From Alkalimonas amylolytica (GTDB lineage Bacteria; Pseudomonadota; Gammaproteobacteria; Enterobacterales; Alteromonadaceae), in the NCBI RefSeq assembly GCF_900107845.1, contig NZ_FNRM01000011.1, positions 1 through 64,000 of the forward strand: a DNA stretch of 64,000 nucleotides, read 5' to 3'. Shown piece by piece: positions 1-8,537 of the stretch (position 1 is its first letter; each line of letters begins with the position of its first letter). Below the pieces are notes generated by a model. It was not told the origin of the DNA. It searched no databases and saw only the letters and a list, made by a program, of their open reading frames with translations. The position numbers and the translations under genes were made by a program.

Positions 1-1
1 A

Positions 2-2011
2 CAAGCCGAGCCTCCACCTTTGGCGCTGCAAGCAACAGTCATGCAGGATGGTATTGAAGGCCTTGTTGTACAACGCGGTGGAGGCATTATCGAGCTGCGA
101 GCAACAGAGCTTTCCGGTATAGCAGCCGACTTTAACTGGCAAAGTCTGGGACTTACTATCACTCAAAACGGAGCCTCGGCCCATTTCGATCCAGCCGCGC
201 TCTCGACCGGCCGCCACTACCTGCAACTCAGTGCTGAAGCAGGTGACCGTAAGGGGGAACTGGAACTAGCACTGAATGTGATTGCTGAATGCCCGGTGGC
301 CGATTGCAGCAACAGCGGTGTGAGCGGCATACCGGCCAGTCAGAACCAATACAGCAATCAGCCTAACCGTTTGCCGTTGTGCCCGCAAGACATTAGCAAC
401 AGTCGGGTGGCTCAGTGTGAGGACCAGGGCCAAGCAGCACTCTTCGTCGAAGTACCGGCGCTGTTCCAACTAACGCTTGGCTTGTACAGTGAGCTTGAAT
501 CCTGGCAAAGCGGTCAGTTTGGCCTGGCACTCAGTGAAGGCAGCTTAGATGACATCGGTTATCGTCAGCTGGGCTTTATTGTCAATCTGGATTTGGTAGG
601 ACTGCAAAGCCCAGGTGAGTCCGTTCCAATAGCCATTCCCATGCCTGCCGGTCAGAGTATTCCAGTCAACGCCGTCTGGCGGAAGTTGGTCAATGGGCTA
701 TGGCAGAATTTTGTCGAAGATGAAGCCAACCATATCGACAGTGCACCACGTAATGTACTCGGCAACTGCCCCGGAGTATCATCCGATAGCTGGCGGGCTG
801 GGTTAAACGAAGGCGATGCCTGCATCCGGCTAACCATTGAAGATGGCGGACCCAATGACGATGATGGTCGGGCCAACAGTGTCATTCGAGATCCGGGCGT
901 ACTGGCACAGCAACAAATGGCCACGCTTTCCTTTGACAGTGCAGGTGGCAGTGAAATCACCAAGATTACAGCTCTAGTAGGCAGCTCACTGGCAGAACCG
1001 GAGGCACCATGGCGTAAAGGGTACACCTTTACCGGCTGGCAGCCAGCCTTCCCGGCCACCATGCCAGAGAGCGATGTGCAGCTTACAGCACAATGGCAAA
1101 TCAACCAGTATGTGATCCGCTTTGATGTGGATGGGGGCCAGGCCATCCCAGATCTGGTACTGGACTTTGGCGCTTCTATAAGCGCCCCTGCACCCACACG
1201 CCCTGGCTACACCTTCAGTGGCTGGTCACCGGCACTACCCACCACTATGCCAGCACAAGATTTGCAGGTGAAAGCCCAGTGGCAGCCAAGCAGTGTCACT
1301 GTGACCTCAAGTGGCGGTAGTACGAGTTTACTAAGCGCCATACTGCTGCTGATGTTTGTGGTGATGCGCCGCTGTTTCCGGTTCAATCGCCTGAAAAGTA
1401 GTCTGAAAATCTTTACTGCCAGCCTGTTACTGCTACCCATGGTAGCACTCAGTCAGAACTGGTATCTCGGCGCGCAGCTCGGTGAGGCCAGAAGCCACAG
1501 CTCTGGTAACCTGGCTAGCGCAGCGGAGCGCAAACTTAATACGGCAGGTGTCTCAGGCATTGTCAGGCTCCAGTCGAACTCAGACACAGCCTATCGTCTG
1601 TTTGCTGGCTATCGATTCAGTCACTGGCTGGCAGCAGAGTTCGGCTGGCTGGATTTAGGCGAGGCGGTATTGCACTATGATGGCCTGCCGGTGAATCAAC
1701 CGCAAGCCACGTTAAAAGCACAACCGCAACGCGGCCGGGGCGCCGAACTCAGCCTGGTTGGCCACTTTACTTTGGGTCAGCACTGGCAGCCTTATGCCCG
1801 GCTGGCGTTGTTTGATAACCGCAGCCGCTATCAATTTGAAGGGACAGCTGCCCAGTCGCCTGAACGCCGCAGCCGCATTCGTCTGGGCGCCGAACTGGGG
1901 ATGGGTTATCAACTTAGCTCACAACTGCAACTCAGCGCAGCGGCTGCGCACTACGATACCGAAAACTTCAGTACTCGGATGCTAAGCCTGGGCCTGCGCT
2001 ATTCATTCTAA
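2..2011 (+). CDS. Surface protein (choice-of-anchor U, two Flg_new repeats, GlyGly-CTERM-like tail) fused to outer-membrane beta-barrel; 5' partial
   Basis: The frame is open to the window edge, so the true start lies outside; the first possible internal start is TTG at 20, and residue numbers count from it. Residues about 215-295 match the choice-of-anchor U pattern ending in IEDGGPNDDDG and IRDPG. Two Listeria/Bacteroides-type repeats follow (about 300-360 and 361-420, each with GYTF.GW...ATMP or TTMP). A Ser/Gly linker, a hydrophobic stretch and Arg-Arg (about 430-451) look like a GlyGly-CTERM rhombosortase tail. Without a stop the frame continues into a second signal-peptide-like segment (LLLLPMVALSQ) and a roughly 190-residue barrel ending SLGLRYSF, typical of OmpA-like outer-membrane proteins. 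ATG 1364 could start the barrel as its own protein, but no good ribosome site precedes it. It is either a natural fusion or a lost stop codon. Confidence 0.7.
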   Translation, partial: QAEPPPLALQATVMQDGIEGLVVQRGGGIIELRATELSGIAADFNWQSLGLTITQNGASAHFDPAALSTGRHYLQLSAEAGDRKGELELALNVIAECPVADCSNSGVSGIPASQNQYSNQPNRLPLCPQDISNSRVAQCEDQGQAALFVEVPALFQLTLGLYSELESWQSGQFGLALSEGSLDDIGYRQLGFIVNLDLVGLQSPGESVPIAIPMPAGQSIPVNAVWRKLVNGLWQNFVEDEANHIDSAPRNVLGNCPGVSSDSWRAGLNEGDACIRLTIEDGGPNDDDGRANSVIRDPGVLAQQQMATLSFDSAGGSEITKITALVGSSLAEPEAPWRKGYTFTGWQPAFPATMPESDVQLTAQWQINQYVIRFDVDGGQAIPDLVLDFGASISAPAPTRPGYTFSGWSPALPTTMPAQDLQVKAQWQPSSVTVTSSGGSTSLLSAILLLMFVVMRRCFRFNRLKSSLKIFTASLLLLPMVALSQNWYLGAQLGEARSHSSGNLASAAERKLNTAGVSGIVRLQSNSDTAYRLFAGYRFSHWLAAEFGWLDLGEAVLHYDGLPVNQPQATLKAQPQRGRGAELSLVGHFTLGQHWQPYARLALFDNRSRYQFEGTAAQSPERRSRIRLGAELGMGYQLSSQLQLSAAAAHYDTENFSTRMLSLGLRYSF

Positions 2012-2042
2012 GCGCAAGCCCAGGGTAATACTGGTATGAGAT

Positions 2043-3197
2043 TTACAGAGCACTTTGCAAAATAACACGGGACACTTCTGGCGTAATATCCCCATGCTCG
2101 CCGAGCTTGACCATCTTATGCTGCACCAATCGCTCCACCATGGTATCGATGGCACTGGCATCGATACCATAATCAGCTAACCGGGTCGGCACCCCCATTT
2201 GCTCGAAGAAAGCCCGGGTATGGCTGATAGCCTCGTCAATCAGACGTTCTTCATCCTGGTGGACCAGCTGCCAGACCCGCTTGCCATATTGCAGCAGCTT
2301 GTCACGCTTTTGCCGGCGTTGCTGCTGCATCAAAGCAGGCAGCACAATGGCCAGTGTTTGTGCATGATCCAAGCCATGCAAAGCTGTGATTTCGTGGCCA
2401 ATCATATGGGTCGCCCAATCTTGCGGTACCCCTACCCCAATCAGGCCATTCAACGCCATGGTTGCTGCCCACATCACATTGGCACGTACAGCGTAATCCT
2501 CCGGCCGCTCCAGGGCCTGCGGTCCCTGTTCAATCAAAGTTTGTAGCAAACCTTCAGCAAAGCGATCCTGCACCGGTGCGTTCGCAGGGTACGTCAGGTA
2601 CTGCTCCATCACATGGACAAAGGCATCGACCACACCATTAGCGACCTGGCGGGGCGGCAGACTAAAGGTGGTAGTCGGATCTAAGATGGCAAATTGTGGA
2701 TACACCAGTGGGCTGGAAAAGGCCATTTTCTCCTGGGTGCTGTAACGGGTGACTACTGAATTGCCATTGCTCTCAGAGCCAGTTGCTGGCAGGGTTAATA
2801 CGCACCCCAAAGGAATGGCTGCATTGACTTTGGCTTTACCACAAAGCAGATCCCAGGCATCACCCTGATAACAAGCCGCAGCGGCAATAAACTTGCTGCC
2901 ATCAATGACACTACCACCACCAACCGCCAAAATAAAATCCAGCTGCTCACTCTTAAGCAGATCCCTGGCTTGTAACAGCGTATCAAAAGACGGATTCGGC
3001 TCGATGCCGGCAAATTCAAACCAAACTTTGCCGTCCAGAGCGGCGACCACCTGATCGTAGACGCCATTTTTTTTGATGGAACCACCGCCATAGGTCAGCA
3101 ATACCCTGGCTCCATCTGGGATTAGCGCTGCCAGCCCGGCGATCTGTTGCTCGCCAAACACAATGCGAGTTGGATTATGAAAGGTAAAATTTTGCAT
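2043..3197 (-). CDS. yqhD: NADPH-dependent iron-containing alcohol/aldehyde dehydrogenase YqhD
   Basis: This is a group III iron-containing alcohol dehydrogenase of 384 residues, the usual size for YqhD/BdhA, which reduces short-chain and lipid-peroxidation aldehydes with NADPH in the cytoplasm. The sequence begins MQNFTFHNPTRIVFGE and has the GGGS nucleotide motif (GGGSVIDGSKF). The metal-site histidines lie in DAFVHVMEQY and GHEITALHGLDHAQTL. I chose the ATG at 3197 because CAGGAG lies just upstream; the reading frame stays open for 63 more codons, but that part matches nothing in the family. It is transcribed away from nfeD across a 211-bp spacer and converges with the barrel gene. I see no YqhC-type regulator beside it. 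Confidence 0.93.
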   Translation of the reverse strand: MQNFTFHNPTRIVFGEQQIAGLAALIPDGARVLLTYGGGSIKKNGVYDQVVAALDGKVWFEFAGIEPNPSFDTLLQARDLLKSEQLDFILAVGGGSVIDGSKFIAAAACYQGDAWDLLCGKAKVNAAIPLGCVLTLPATGSESNGNSVVTRYSTQEKMAFSSPLVYPQFAILDPTTTFSLPPRQVANGVVDAFVHVMEQYLTYPANAPVQDRFAEGLLQTLIEQGPQALERPEDYAVRANVMWAATMALNGLIGVGVPQDWATHMIGHEITALHGLDHAQTLAIVLPALMQQQRRQKRDKLLQYGKRVWQLVHQDEERLIDEAISHTRAFFEQMGVPTRLADYGIDASAIDTMVERLVQHKMVKLGEHGDITPEVSRVILQSAL

Positions 3198-3408
3198 AAA
3201 GACTCCTGAACAAGTTCGCTGACAGCTACGTATCAAAACAGCAACAGTATCACTTTTTAGCGTACAACCGTTGAATTTAGCGACAGACTGCTGCTGTTTT
3301 GTCCAGCCAAGTACAGGTTTGCTAAACCCTGTTACAAAAAGACAGTAGGGCTTAGCGTCAAAACTTAGTATAGTAGTGTGAACCAAGTTTCAATTTAAGG
3401 AAGTCAAG

Positions 3409-3840
3409 ATGTTGGCATTGGTCTGGCTTATTATTGCCATCGCATTTGGCATGGTAGAACTAATGACAGGCACCTTCGTCATTTTAGCCATTTCGATGGG
3501 TGCCTTTTCTGCCGCTATCAGCAGCTGGCTATTTGCTCTGAGCTTTACCCAGTCGCTGTTTGTATTTGCTTTTGGCTGCCTGATGTTTTTACCACTATCG
3601 CTCTGGCTGCGTAAAAAGGGTTTGGGTACTTCCAAGGCTGTCAATATGGCAGAACCAGGTTACAAGCAAAGCGTGGTGTTAGAGCTACATGGCGACAAGC
3701 TGGTCGCGAAGATGAGTGGCAGTTTTTACCCGGTAAAAGCAGAGACAGCCAGTGAGGACACCAGTTGGCTTCGGGCTGGTCAGGAAGTCAAAGTCTGCCG
3801 TATTGATGGCATTACTTTACTGGTAGCACCTCAAGATTAA
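3409..3840 (+). CDS. NfeD-family membrane protein
   Basis: This 143-residue protein has two or three N-terminal transmembrane helices (residues 1-65, LALVWLIIAIAFGMVELMTG) followed by a soluble beta-rich OB-fold domain (about 75-140). This is the short NfeD layout (E. coli YbbK-type). Such proteins pair with SPFH/stomatin proteins in membrane microdomains, and here the stomatin gene begins 26 bp downstream. AAGGA precedes the ATG with 7-base spacing. It is the first gene of a two-gene operon closed by the terminator at 4817. The molecular role of the family is poorly defined. Confidence 0.9.
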   Translation: MLALVWLIIAIAFGMVELMTGTFVILAISMGAFSAAISSWLFALSFTQSLFVFAFGCLMFLPLSLWLRKKGLGTSKAVNMAEPGYKQSVVLELHGDKLVAKMSGSFYPVKAETASEDTSWLRAGQEVKVCRIDGITLLVAPQD

Positions 3841-3866
3841 ATCATAATCACTACAAGGAGTTTGCA

Positions 3867-4796
3867 ATGGACTTAGCGTTAATTTTATTACTCGGGGTGG
3901 CAGGTTTTGCCATCATTTTAATCCTCAACAACATCTTTATCGTGCGTAACAGCGAGTGCATGGTGATTGAGCGTCTGGGCACCTACAACCGTACCTTGCA
4001 ATCCGGCATCCAGATTACCGTGCCTTTTATTGAAAAGCCGCGTCCTATTATCATGCTGCGTAACCTGAAATTCGTTGAAACACCCCGCATTGATTTGCGT
4101 GAAGCGGTACTGGATTTCCCTGGCCAAAGTGTGATCACCAAAGACAACGTGACGGTAACCATCAATGGGGTGCTGTACTTCCGTATTATGGATCCGGTCA
4201 GAGCTGTGTACGAAGTTGAAAACATCATTCAGGCTGTCGAAGTATTGGCCAAAACCTCGCTGCGGGCCGAAATCGGCCGGATGGAGCTGGACTCTATTTT
4301 CGAGTCGCGTGAAGAAATCAACGAGCGGCTGCGCCTGGTGCTGGATGATGCCGGTAATGGCTGGGGCATCAAAGTAGTTCGGGTAGAGCTGCTGGATATT
4401 GCTCCACCGGTTGACGTTGAAGAAGCAATGCGTAAGCAAATGACGGCAGAGCGCCAGCGCCGTGCCACTGTGACGGAAGCCGAAGGTGAAAAGCAAGCCG
4501 CTATTGCCCGGGCGCAAGGTGAGCGGGAAGCCGCTATTTTAAGTGCGCAAGGTGAAAAAGAAGCCGCTATTCTACGTGCACAAGGTCAGCGTAAAGCCAT
4601 TGAGGAAGTATTATCCTCCGGTGATGGCCGGCTGAGCTCGGATACGGTTATTGGTTATCTGCTCGGCCGTGAATACCTGCAGACCCTGCCCAATATTGCC
4701 AAAGAAGGGGATCGCATCTTCTTGCCCATTGAGACCAGCAACGTGCTCGGCTCCGTCGGTGCCATTCAAGAATTGCTGAGTGGTAAAAAGTTCTAA
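3867..4796 (+). CDS. qmcA: SPFH/stomatin-family protein (paraslipin, QmcA-like)
   Basis: This 309-residue protein has an N-terminal membrane anchor (LILLLGVAGFAIILILNNIFIV), an SPFH/band 7 domain (about 25-190, with VPFIEKPRPIIMLRNLKF), then an Ala/Glu/Arg-rich coiled coil containing a near-repeat of AQGE(R/K)EAAIL, and a C-terminal segment ending ELLSGKKF. Stomatins oligomerise at the inner membrane and modulate membrane proteases such as FtsH; QmcA is the E. coli example. AAGGAG lies 8 bases before the ATG. The partner nfeD is immediately upstream, and a strong terminator follows. Confidence 0.92.
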   Translation: MDLALILLLGVAGFAIILILNNIFIVRNSECMVIERLGTYNRTLQSGIQITVPFIEKPRPIIMLRNLKFVETPRIDLREAVLDFPGQSVITKDNVTVTINGVLYFRIMDPVRAVYEVENIIQAVEVLAKTSLRAEIGRMELDSIFESREEINERLRLVLDDAGNGWGIKVVRVELLDIAPPVDVEEAMRKQMTAERQRRATVTEAEGEKQAAIARAQGEREAAILSAQGEKEAAILRAQGQRKAIEEVLSSGDGRLSSDTVIGYLLGREYLQTLPNIAKEGDRIFLPIETSNVLGSVGAIQELLSGKKF

Positions 4797-4816
4797 CGGT
4801 TGTATCCAGATGCTAT

Positions 4817-4843
4817 CGGGCCGCAATTGCGGCCCGTTTTTTT
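4817..4843 (+). terminator. Rho-independent terminator after qmcA
   Basis: A perfect 20-base palindrome (8-bp GC-rich stem CGGGCCGC/GCGGCCCG with an AATT loop) is followed by seven T residues. It lies 20 bp past the qmcA stop and before the converging esterase gene. Confidence 0.93.
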
Positions 4844-4852
4844 GACTTGTGT

Positions 4853-5878
4853 TTAGCCTCGGCGACGCAAACGAATCAGCATCAAACCAGAGACCAACAA
4901 CAACATGGTGGCCGGAGCGGATACCTGGAAGTTCACGGTTTGCCCTGAAGCCAGTAAGGCATAAGCTTCCCGACCAAGCACCTGATGCGCACGGCTGGTT
5001 GGATGAATTTCATCCCAAAAAACATAGGTATGCGCATTGGCACAGCTAACTTCTGAAGCAATCCCCAAGAAGTTTCTACGGATGGACCGACACTCTCCCG
5101 TTGTATTTACAAAACCTTCCGAAGCAGGATCAGCTAAAATCCTGTCAAAAATACCAAATACATCCAGCATAAAAATATCTACCTGGTACTGCAGTGCCAG
5201 TCCCAGCAACATCGACTGCAACGCCTGATTCCACAGAGTGCTGACCTCCGTCCCTGAAAAACTGTTCGAGCCCGATCTAAATTCCGGAATGCTGCCCAAG
5301 TCAGGTAAATTAGGCACCAACAAAGTTGCTGCACCACCCAAAATCATCTCGGTCAGCATGGCCTGAAAGTTGCCCATGATGGAAGTAATCATCATCAGTG
5401 GGGCAGAGCTGCCCACCAGATCCCGCATATCATTGCCGCCAGCCCAAACCACATAAAGGGCGGCCGGGTCCATCACAGCACCGCCAAAACGGCTTTGGTA
5501 ATTATCCCATTGCCAAAGCACCCCAGCAGAAAAACCTGTTGCATTGTTAATTCGAGCACCACCATAGGCAAAGTTATTGCCGCCGGCTGTCGAGCGTGAC
5601 GTACTCAGCCCCAAGTCATCCGCCATAAACTCATGCCAAAGATCGCCATTGGAAAAACGTCCATTCGGACCGTAGCCAGCTTCAGCAGCGATAGGAGCAA
5701 AGCTCCCAAGCGGCACGGTTGCGCGGGTATTGCCGGTATCGGATAAACTATCTCCAAAGATATACATATCCGAAAACATCGGTGCGGAAAGTGCAGGTGT
5801 TGTCAGTAGTGTAAATACCAACACTGCGCAAAACGTTTGGAGCCTTGCTAGTTGTTGCTTAAATAGTTTTATTGTCAT
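4853..5878 (-). CDS. Secreted SGNH/GDSL-family esterase or lipase with PEP-CTERM-like tail
   Basis: The 341-residue protein has an N-terminal signal peptide cut near LTTPALSA and an SGNH hydrolase domain. Block I is MYIFGDSLSDTGNT with the nucleophile Ser, block III is WAGGNDMRDL, and block V DEIHPTSRAHQ supplies Asp and His, so the enzyme should be active on esters or lipids. The last 26 residues carry VSAPATMLLLVSGLMLIRLRRRG, a hydrophobic helix ended by arginines. This resembles the PEP-CTERM exosortase sorting signal, with SAPAT in place of PEPST. AGGGTGG precedes the ATG. It is convergent with qmcA. No exosortase is visible in the window. Confidence 0.88.
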   Translation of the reverse strand: MTIKLFKQQLARLQTFCAVLVFTLLTTPALSAPMFSDMYIFGDSLSDTGNTRATVPLGSFAPIAAEAGYGPNGRFSNGDLWHEFMADDLGLSTSRSTAGGNNFAYGGARINNATGFSAGVLWQWDNYQSRFGGAVMDPAALYVVWAGGNDMRDLVGSSAPLMMITSIMGNFQAMLTEMILGGAATLLVPNLPDLGSIPEFRSGSNSFSGTEVSTLWNQALQSMLLGLALQYQVDIFMLDVFGIFDRILADPASEGFVNTTGECRSIRRNFLGIASEVSCANAHTYVFWDEIHPTSRAHQVLGREAYALLASGQTVNFQVSAPATMLLLVSGLMLIRLRRRG

Positions 5879-6227
5879 TGTTAACCACCCTGTTTGTTGT
5901 TTTTATTCAGACGCTAAGCACGTCTTCAAAGGTTTGATGGCAAAAAACGTGCCTATTTTTCAAACAGGGCTCAGCCCAACATGTCGGAGGTCTTATCAGG
6001 CAACCTCGAGCTATGACTGTAAAATTTACTGACACCCACCCAGTTTCCCTAATTTTGGTAACAAGGCAGATAGTCATTACTGATCAGAGCAGTAAATAGC
6101 TAAAAAAGCATTGAATACACAAAGAAAATACCGTAAAGGATAGTGACAGACAGATTTACAACACGTTGACAGGACGTCTGGACATCTATATAGTCAGCGA
6201 GTTTTTATGACTGGTCGGAGATGATGC
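5879..6227. other. 349-bp divergent intergenic region between the GDSL esterase and metT
   Basis: This is the only gene-free stretch over 300 bases. The last 60 bases hold the metT promoter and MetJ boxes described separately. The remainder presumably carries the esterase promoter on the minus strand. I see no RNA gene, no repeat and no convincing small gene; the open frames here have no ribosome site and resemble nothing. Confidence 0.6.
6166..6194 (+). promoter_or_regulatory. Sigma70 promoter of metT with tandem MetJ boxes in the spacer
   Basis: A consensus -35 TTGACA (6166-6171), a 17-bp spacer and -10 TATAGT (6189-6194) lie 34 bp before the metT start. The spacer contains GGACGTCTGGACATCT (6172-6187), two adjacent 8-mers that match the MetJ consensus AGACGTCT at 7 and 6 of 8 positions. 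MetJ with S-adenosylmethionine binds such tandem boxes and would block RNA polymerase here. Confidence 0.85.
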
Positions 6228-7571
6228 ATGCCAGAACACACCATGGTAACCCCACGCCAGTACGGCGCCCTAGCCTTTTTGCCATTGGCCAGCTTTGTGC
6301 TGCTGTTTCTGGGCGCAGGTATTTACTATCAAAGCCTGGGAGTGGATTATGCCTTTTACCAGCTACCGGCCCATATTGCCGTGTTGCCAGCGCTGATGAT
6401 TGCCATGCTGCTGCACCGCACCTCGATGCAGCAAGCGGTTGAAACGCTGATCCGTGGTGCAGGACAAAATACCATCCTGACCATGTGTTTGATTTATTTG
6501 CTGGCTGGTGCTTTTTCCAGTGTTGCGGTCGCCACAGGCGGCGTCGATGCCGTAGTGAATGCCGGCCTGAGCCTGGTGCCGCCATCTTTACTGGTACCTG
6601 GCCTGTTTCTAATTGCCGCCTTGATAGCACTGGCCATGGGAACGTCGATGGGGACCATAGGTGCCCTGGCTCCCATAGCGGTGGTACTGGCTGAACAAAC
6701 CGGTTTATCGCCAGTACTGCTGGCGGGTGCCCTGCTAGGTGGCGCCATGTTTGGTGATAACTTATCCATTATTTCCGATACCACCATTGCGTCCACCCGC
6801 ACCCAGGGGGCACGCATGAAAGATAAATTCCGCGAAAACCTGAAGCTGGCCTTGCCGGCTGCAGCCATTGTGCTTTTGGGCTACGTCTGGTTTGGCAGTG
6901 TACCGGCCGAGATTACCGCCCAAGAGTTCAGCTGGAGCGCGGCACTGCCCTATGTTGCCATTTTGGTGTTGGCAGTGGCTGGGTTGAATGTGTTTGCCGT
7001 GCTAGCACTGGGTATTGTACTGGCAGCTTTGCAAGGAGCTTTGTTTGGCAATTATCCTTTGGGGAACCTTGGTCAGGATATGGCTTCCGGTTTCGCCTCA
7101 ATGCAGGAGATTTTCTTACTCTCGATGTTTATTGGCGGCTTGGGTGAGTTTATCAAACAGCAAGGTGGCCTGGGCTGGTTGTCTTCGCGGCTGAGTGCCT
7201 TCTTTGATAAAGTCAAAATGCAAGCGGAGCGCAGCGGTCAGCTTGGCATTGCCAGCCTGGTGTTTGGCACCAATCTTTGCGTTGCCAACAACACCGTGGC
7301 CATTGTGATTAGTGGTGATATCAGTCGTAAGCTGGCAGAAAACCATGGCATCACGCCCAAGCGCAGTGCCAGCCTGCTGGATATTTTTGCCTGCATCAGC
7401 CAGGGCTTGTTGCCTTATGGCGCTCAGGCCCTTTTGCTGGCGGCCAGTTTTGGCTTAAGCCCCTGGCAGGTGGTCAGTGCCAGCTTTTACTGCATGGTGC
7501 TGGCGGTAGTCGCCCTGTTGTGGTTGCTGTTAAAACCGGTCCCAGCAACCAGGCAGGATGTACAAAGTTAA
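6228..7571 (+). CDS. metT: NhaC-superfamily transporter, predicted methionine transporter MetT
   Basis: This is a 447-residue inner-membrane protein of about 11 hydrophobic segments with the NhaC antiporter signature region (ALAMGTSMGTIGALAPIAV and GGAMFGDNLSIISDTTIASTRTQG). NhaC relatives exchange sodium and protons, but one branch, MetT, is predicted to import methionine in gammaproteobacteria and is found behind MetJ sites. The promoter at 6166-6194 has two MetJ boxes, which is the main reason for this call over a plain Na+/H+ antiporter. GGAG lies 7 bases before the ATG at 6228; two earlier ATGs are in other frames. Substrate assignment is inference from regulation. Confidence 0.82.
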   Translation: MPEHTMVTPRQYGALAFLPLASFVLLFLGAGIYYQSLGVDYAFYQLPAHIAVLPALMIAMLLHRTSMQQAVETLIRGAGQNTILTMCLIYLLAGAFSSVAVATGGVDAVVNAGLSLVPPSLLVPGLFLIAALIALAMGTSMGTIGALAPIAVVLAEQTGLSPVLLAGALLGGAMFGDNLSIISDTTIASTRTQGARMKDKFRENLKLALPAAAIVLLGYVWFGSVPAEITAQEFSWSAALPYVAILVLAVAGLNVFAVLALGIVLAALQGALFGNYPLGNLGQDMASGFASMQEIFLLSMFIGGLGEFIKQQGGLGWLSSRLSAFFDKVKMQAERSGQLGIASLVFGTNLCVANNTVAIVISGDISRKLAENHGITPKRSASLLDIFACISQGLLPYGAQALLLAASFGLSPWQVVSASFYCMVLAVVALLWLLLKPVPATRQDVQS

Positions 7572-7585
7572 CGGACACTGCCGTA

Positions 7586-8401
7586 TTAAAGCGGTCCCGG
7601 GCTACCACAATTGGGTAAGTTACCCTGGGCCCGGCGCTGCTGATAGGTCGCTGATGCTTGAGGCATCCGCTGCTGCAAGGCCCGAATACGGTTCTCTGGT
7701 ACTGGGTGGCTGGACAGCAGCTCAGGGCTACGCTGGCCACCACTGGCGGCCGCCATATTGCGCCATAAATCCACTGCCTGCTCCGGATTAAAACCGGCCT
7801 GTGCCATCAGATCGAGGCCGATAATATCGGCTTCACTCTCGTGCTCACGGCTAAAAGGCAGCAACAAACCCACCTGAGAGCCCAAACCAAGCCCGGCCAT
7901 CATCTCCTGCTGAAAACGTACATTGGCAGCACGGGTTGCTGCATCGGTCAGCGCAAGGCCGGTTTGTACCAGCTGACTGCGTGATAACCGCTCATTGGCA
8001 TGACCAGCCATCACATGGCCAATTTCATGCCCCATCACTGCAGCCAGTTGATGCTGGTTTTCAGCCACTTTCAATAAGCCGGTGTACACGCCAATTTTAC
8101 CGCCAGGCAGCGCAAAAGCATTCACCTGATCATCGGCAAAAACGACAACTTCCCACTCATGACCCATGTATTGCTCTGGCGTGACTTTTAGTAGCGCATC
8201 GGCGATACACTGCACGTAGCGTTGGGTTTGACGGTCGGTGGAGATGGTCAGCTCTTCTTTCATTTGATCAAACGTCTGAGCGCCCATGCTGCTCAGCTGG
8301 TTTTCATTAAACAACATGATTTGCCGGCGACCGGTCGGTGACTGGGCGCAGGCCGCCAGAATGAGTACCGCCACGATGGCGAGCAGTAAAAACTTACGCA
8401 T
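7586..8401 (-). CDS. M48-family metalloprotease, outer-membrane/periplasmic lipoprotein (LoiP/YcaL-like)
   Basis: The 271-residue protein starts MRKFLLLAIVAVLILAAC, a lipoprotein signal with lipobox LAAC. The zinc protease motif is HEIGH, with a downstream EADIIGLDLMAQAGF supplying the third ligand. Short M48 lipoproteins of this kind (LoiP, YcaL, related to the BepA family) cleave misfolded envelope proteins. I chose the ATG at 8401, preceded by AGGGAT, over the longer frame because it gives a clean signal peptide. It is convergent with metT (14-bp gap). Confidence 0.88.
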   Translation of the reverse strand: MRKFLLLAIVAVLILAACAQSPTGRRQIMLFNENQLSSMGAQTFDQMKEELTISTDRQTQRYVQCIADALLKVTPEQYMGHEWEVVVFADDQVNAFALPGGKIGVYTGLLKVAENQHQLAAVMGHEIGHVMAGHANERLSRSQLVQTGLALTDAATRAANVRFQQEMMAGLGLGSQVGLLLPFSREHESEADIIGLDLMAQAGFNPEQAVDLWRNMAAASGGQRSPELLSSHPVPENRIRALQQRMPQASATYQQRRAQGNLPNCGSPGPL

Positions 8402-8464
8402 GCTTATATCCCTATGAAAAACTGTTTTTTTATTGTATCTGAGGCGCGCAAGAACACCAACGAT

Positions 8465-8492
8465 AAAAAACCGCAGCACTTGGGCTGCGGTT
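8465..8492 (-). terminator. Rho-independent terminator after dnaJ
   Basis: On the minus strand AACCGCAGC, a 6-base loop and GCTGCGGTT form a 9-bp stem followed by six T residues. A second copy of the right arm (GCTGCGGTTTTT, 8501-8512) lies just before it and could offer an alternative pairing. Confidence 0.88.
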
Positions 8493-8537
8493 TAATTTGG
8501 GCTGCGGTTTTTCACAAAACCAAAGGTGTGAAACAGC

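Noticed and set aside
652-1197. 181-codon minus-strand frame inside the surface-protein gene
   Set aside because: It is antisense to clear repeats of the real gene and has no family resemblance.
3198-3386. N-terminal extension of YqhD by 63 residues
   Set aside because: The family starts at MQNFTFHNPTRIVFG, and CAGGAG lies exactly before that ATG.
5730-6032. 100-codon plus-strand frame over the esterase 5' end
   Set aside because: It overlaps the signal-peptide region of the esterase, has no ribosome site and resembles no protein.
6188-6195. Third MetJ box after the first two
   Set aside because: ATATAGTC matches the consensus at only 2 of 8 positions; this stretch is the -10 element instead.
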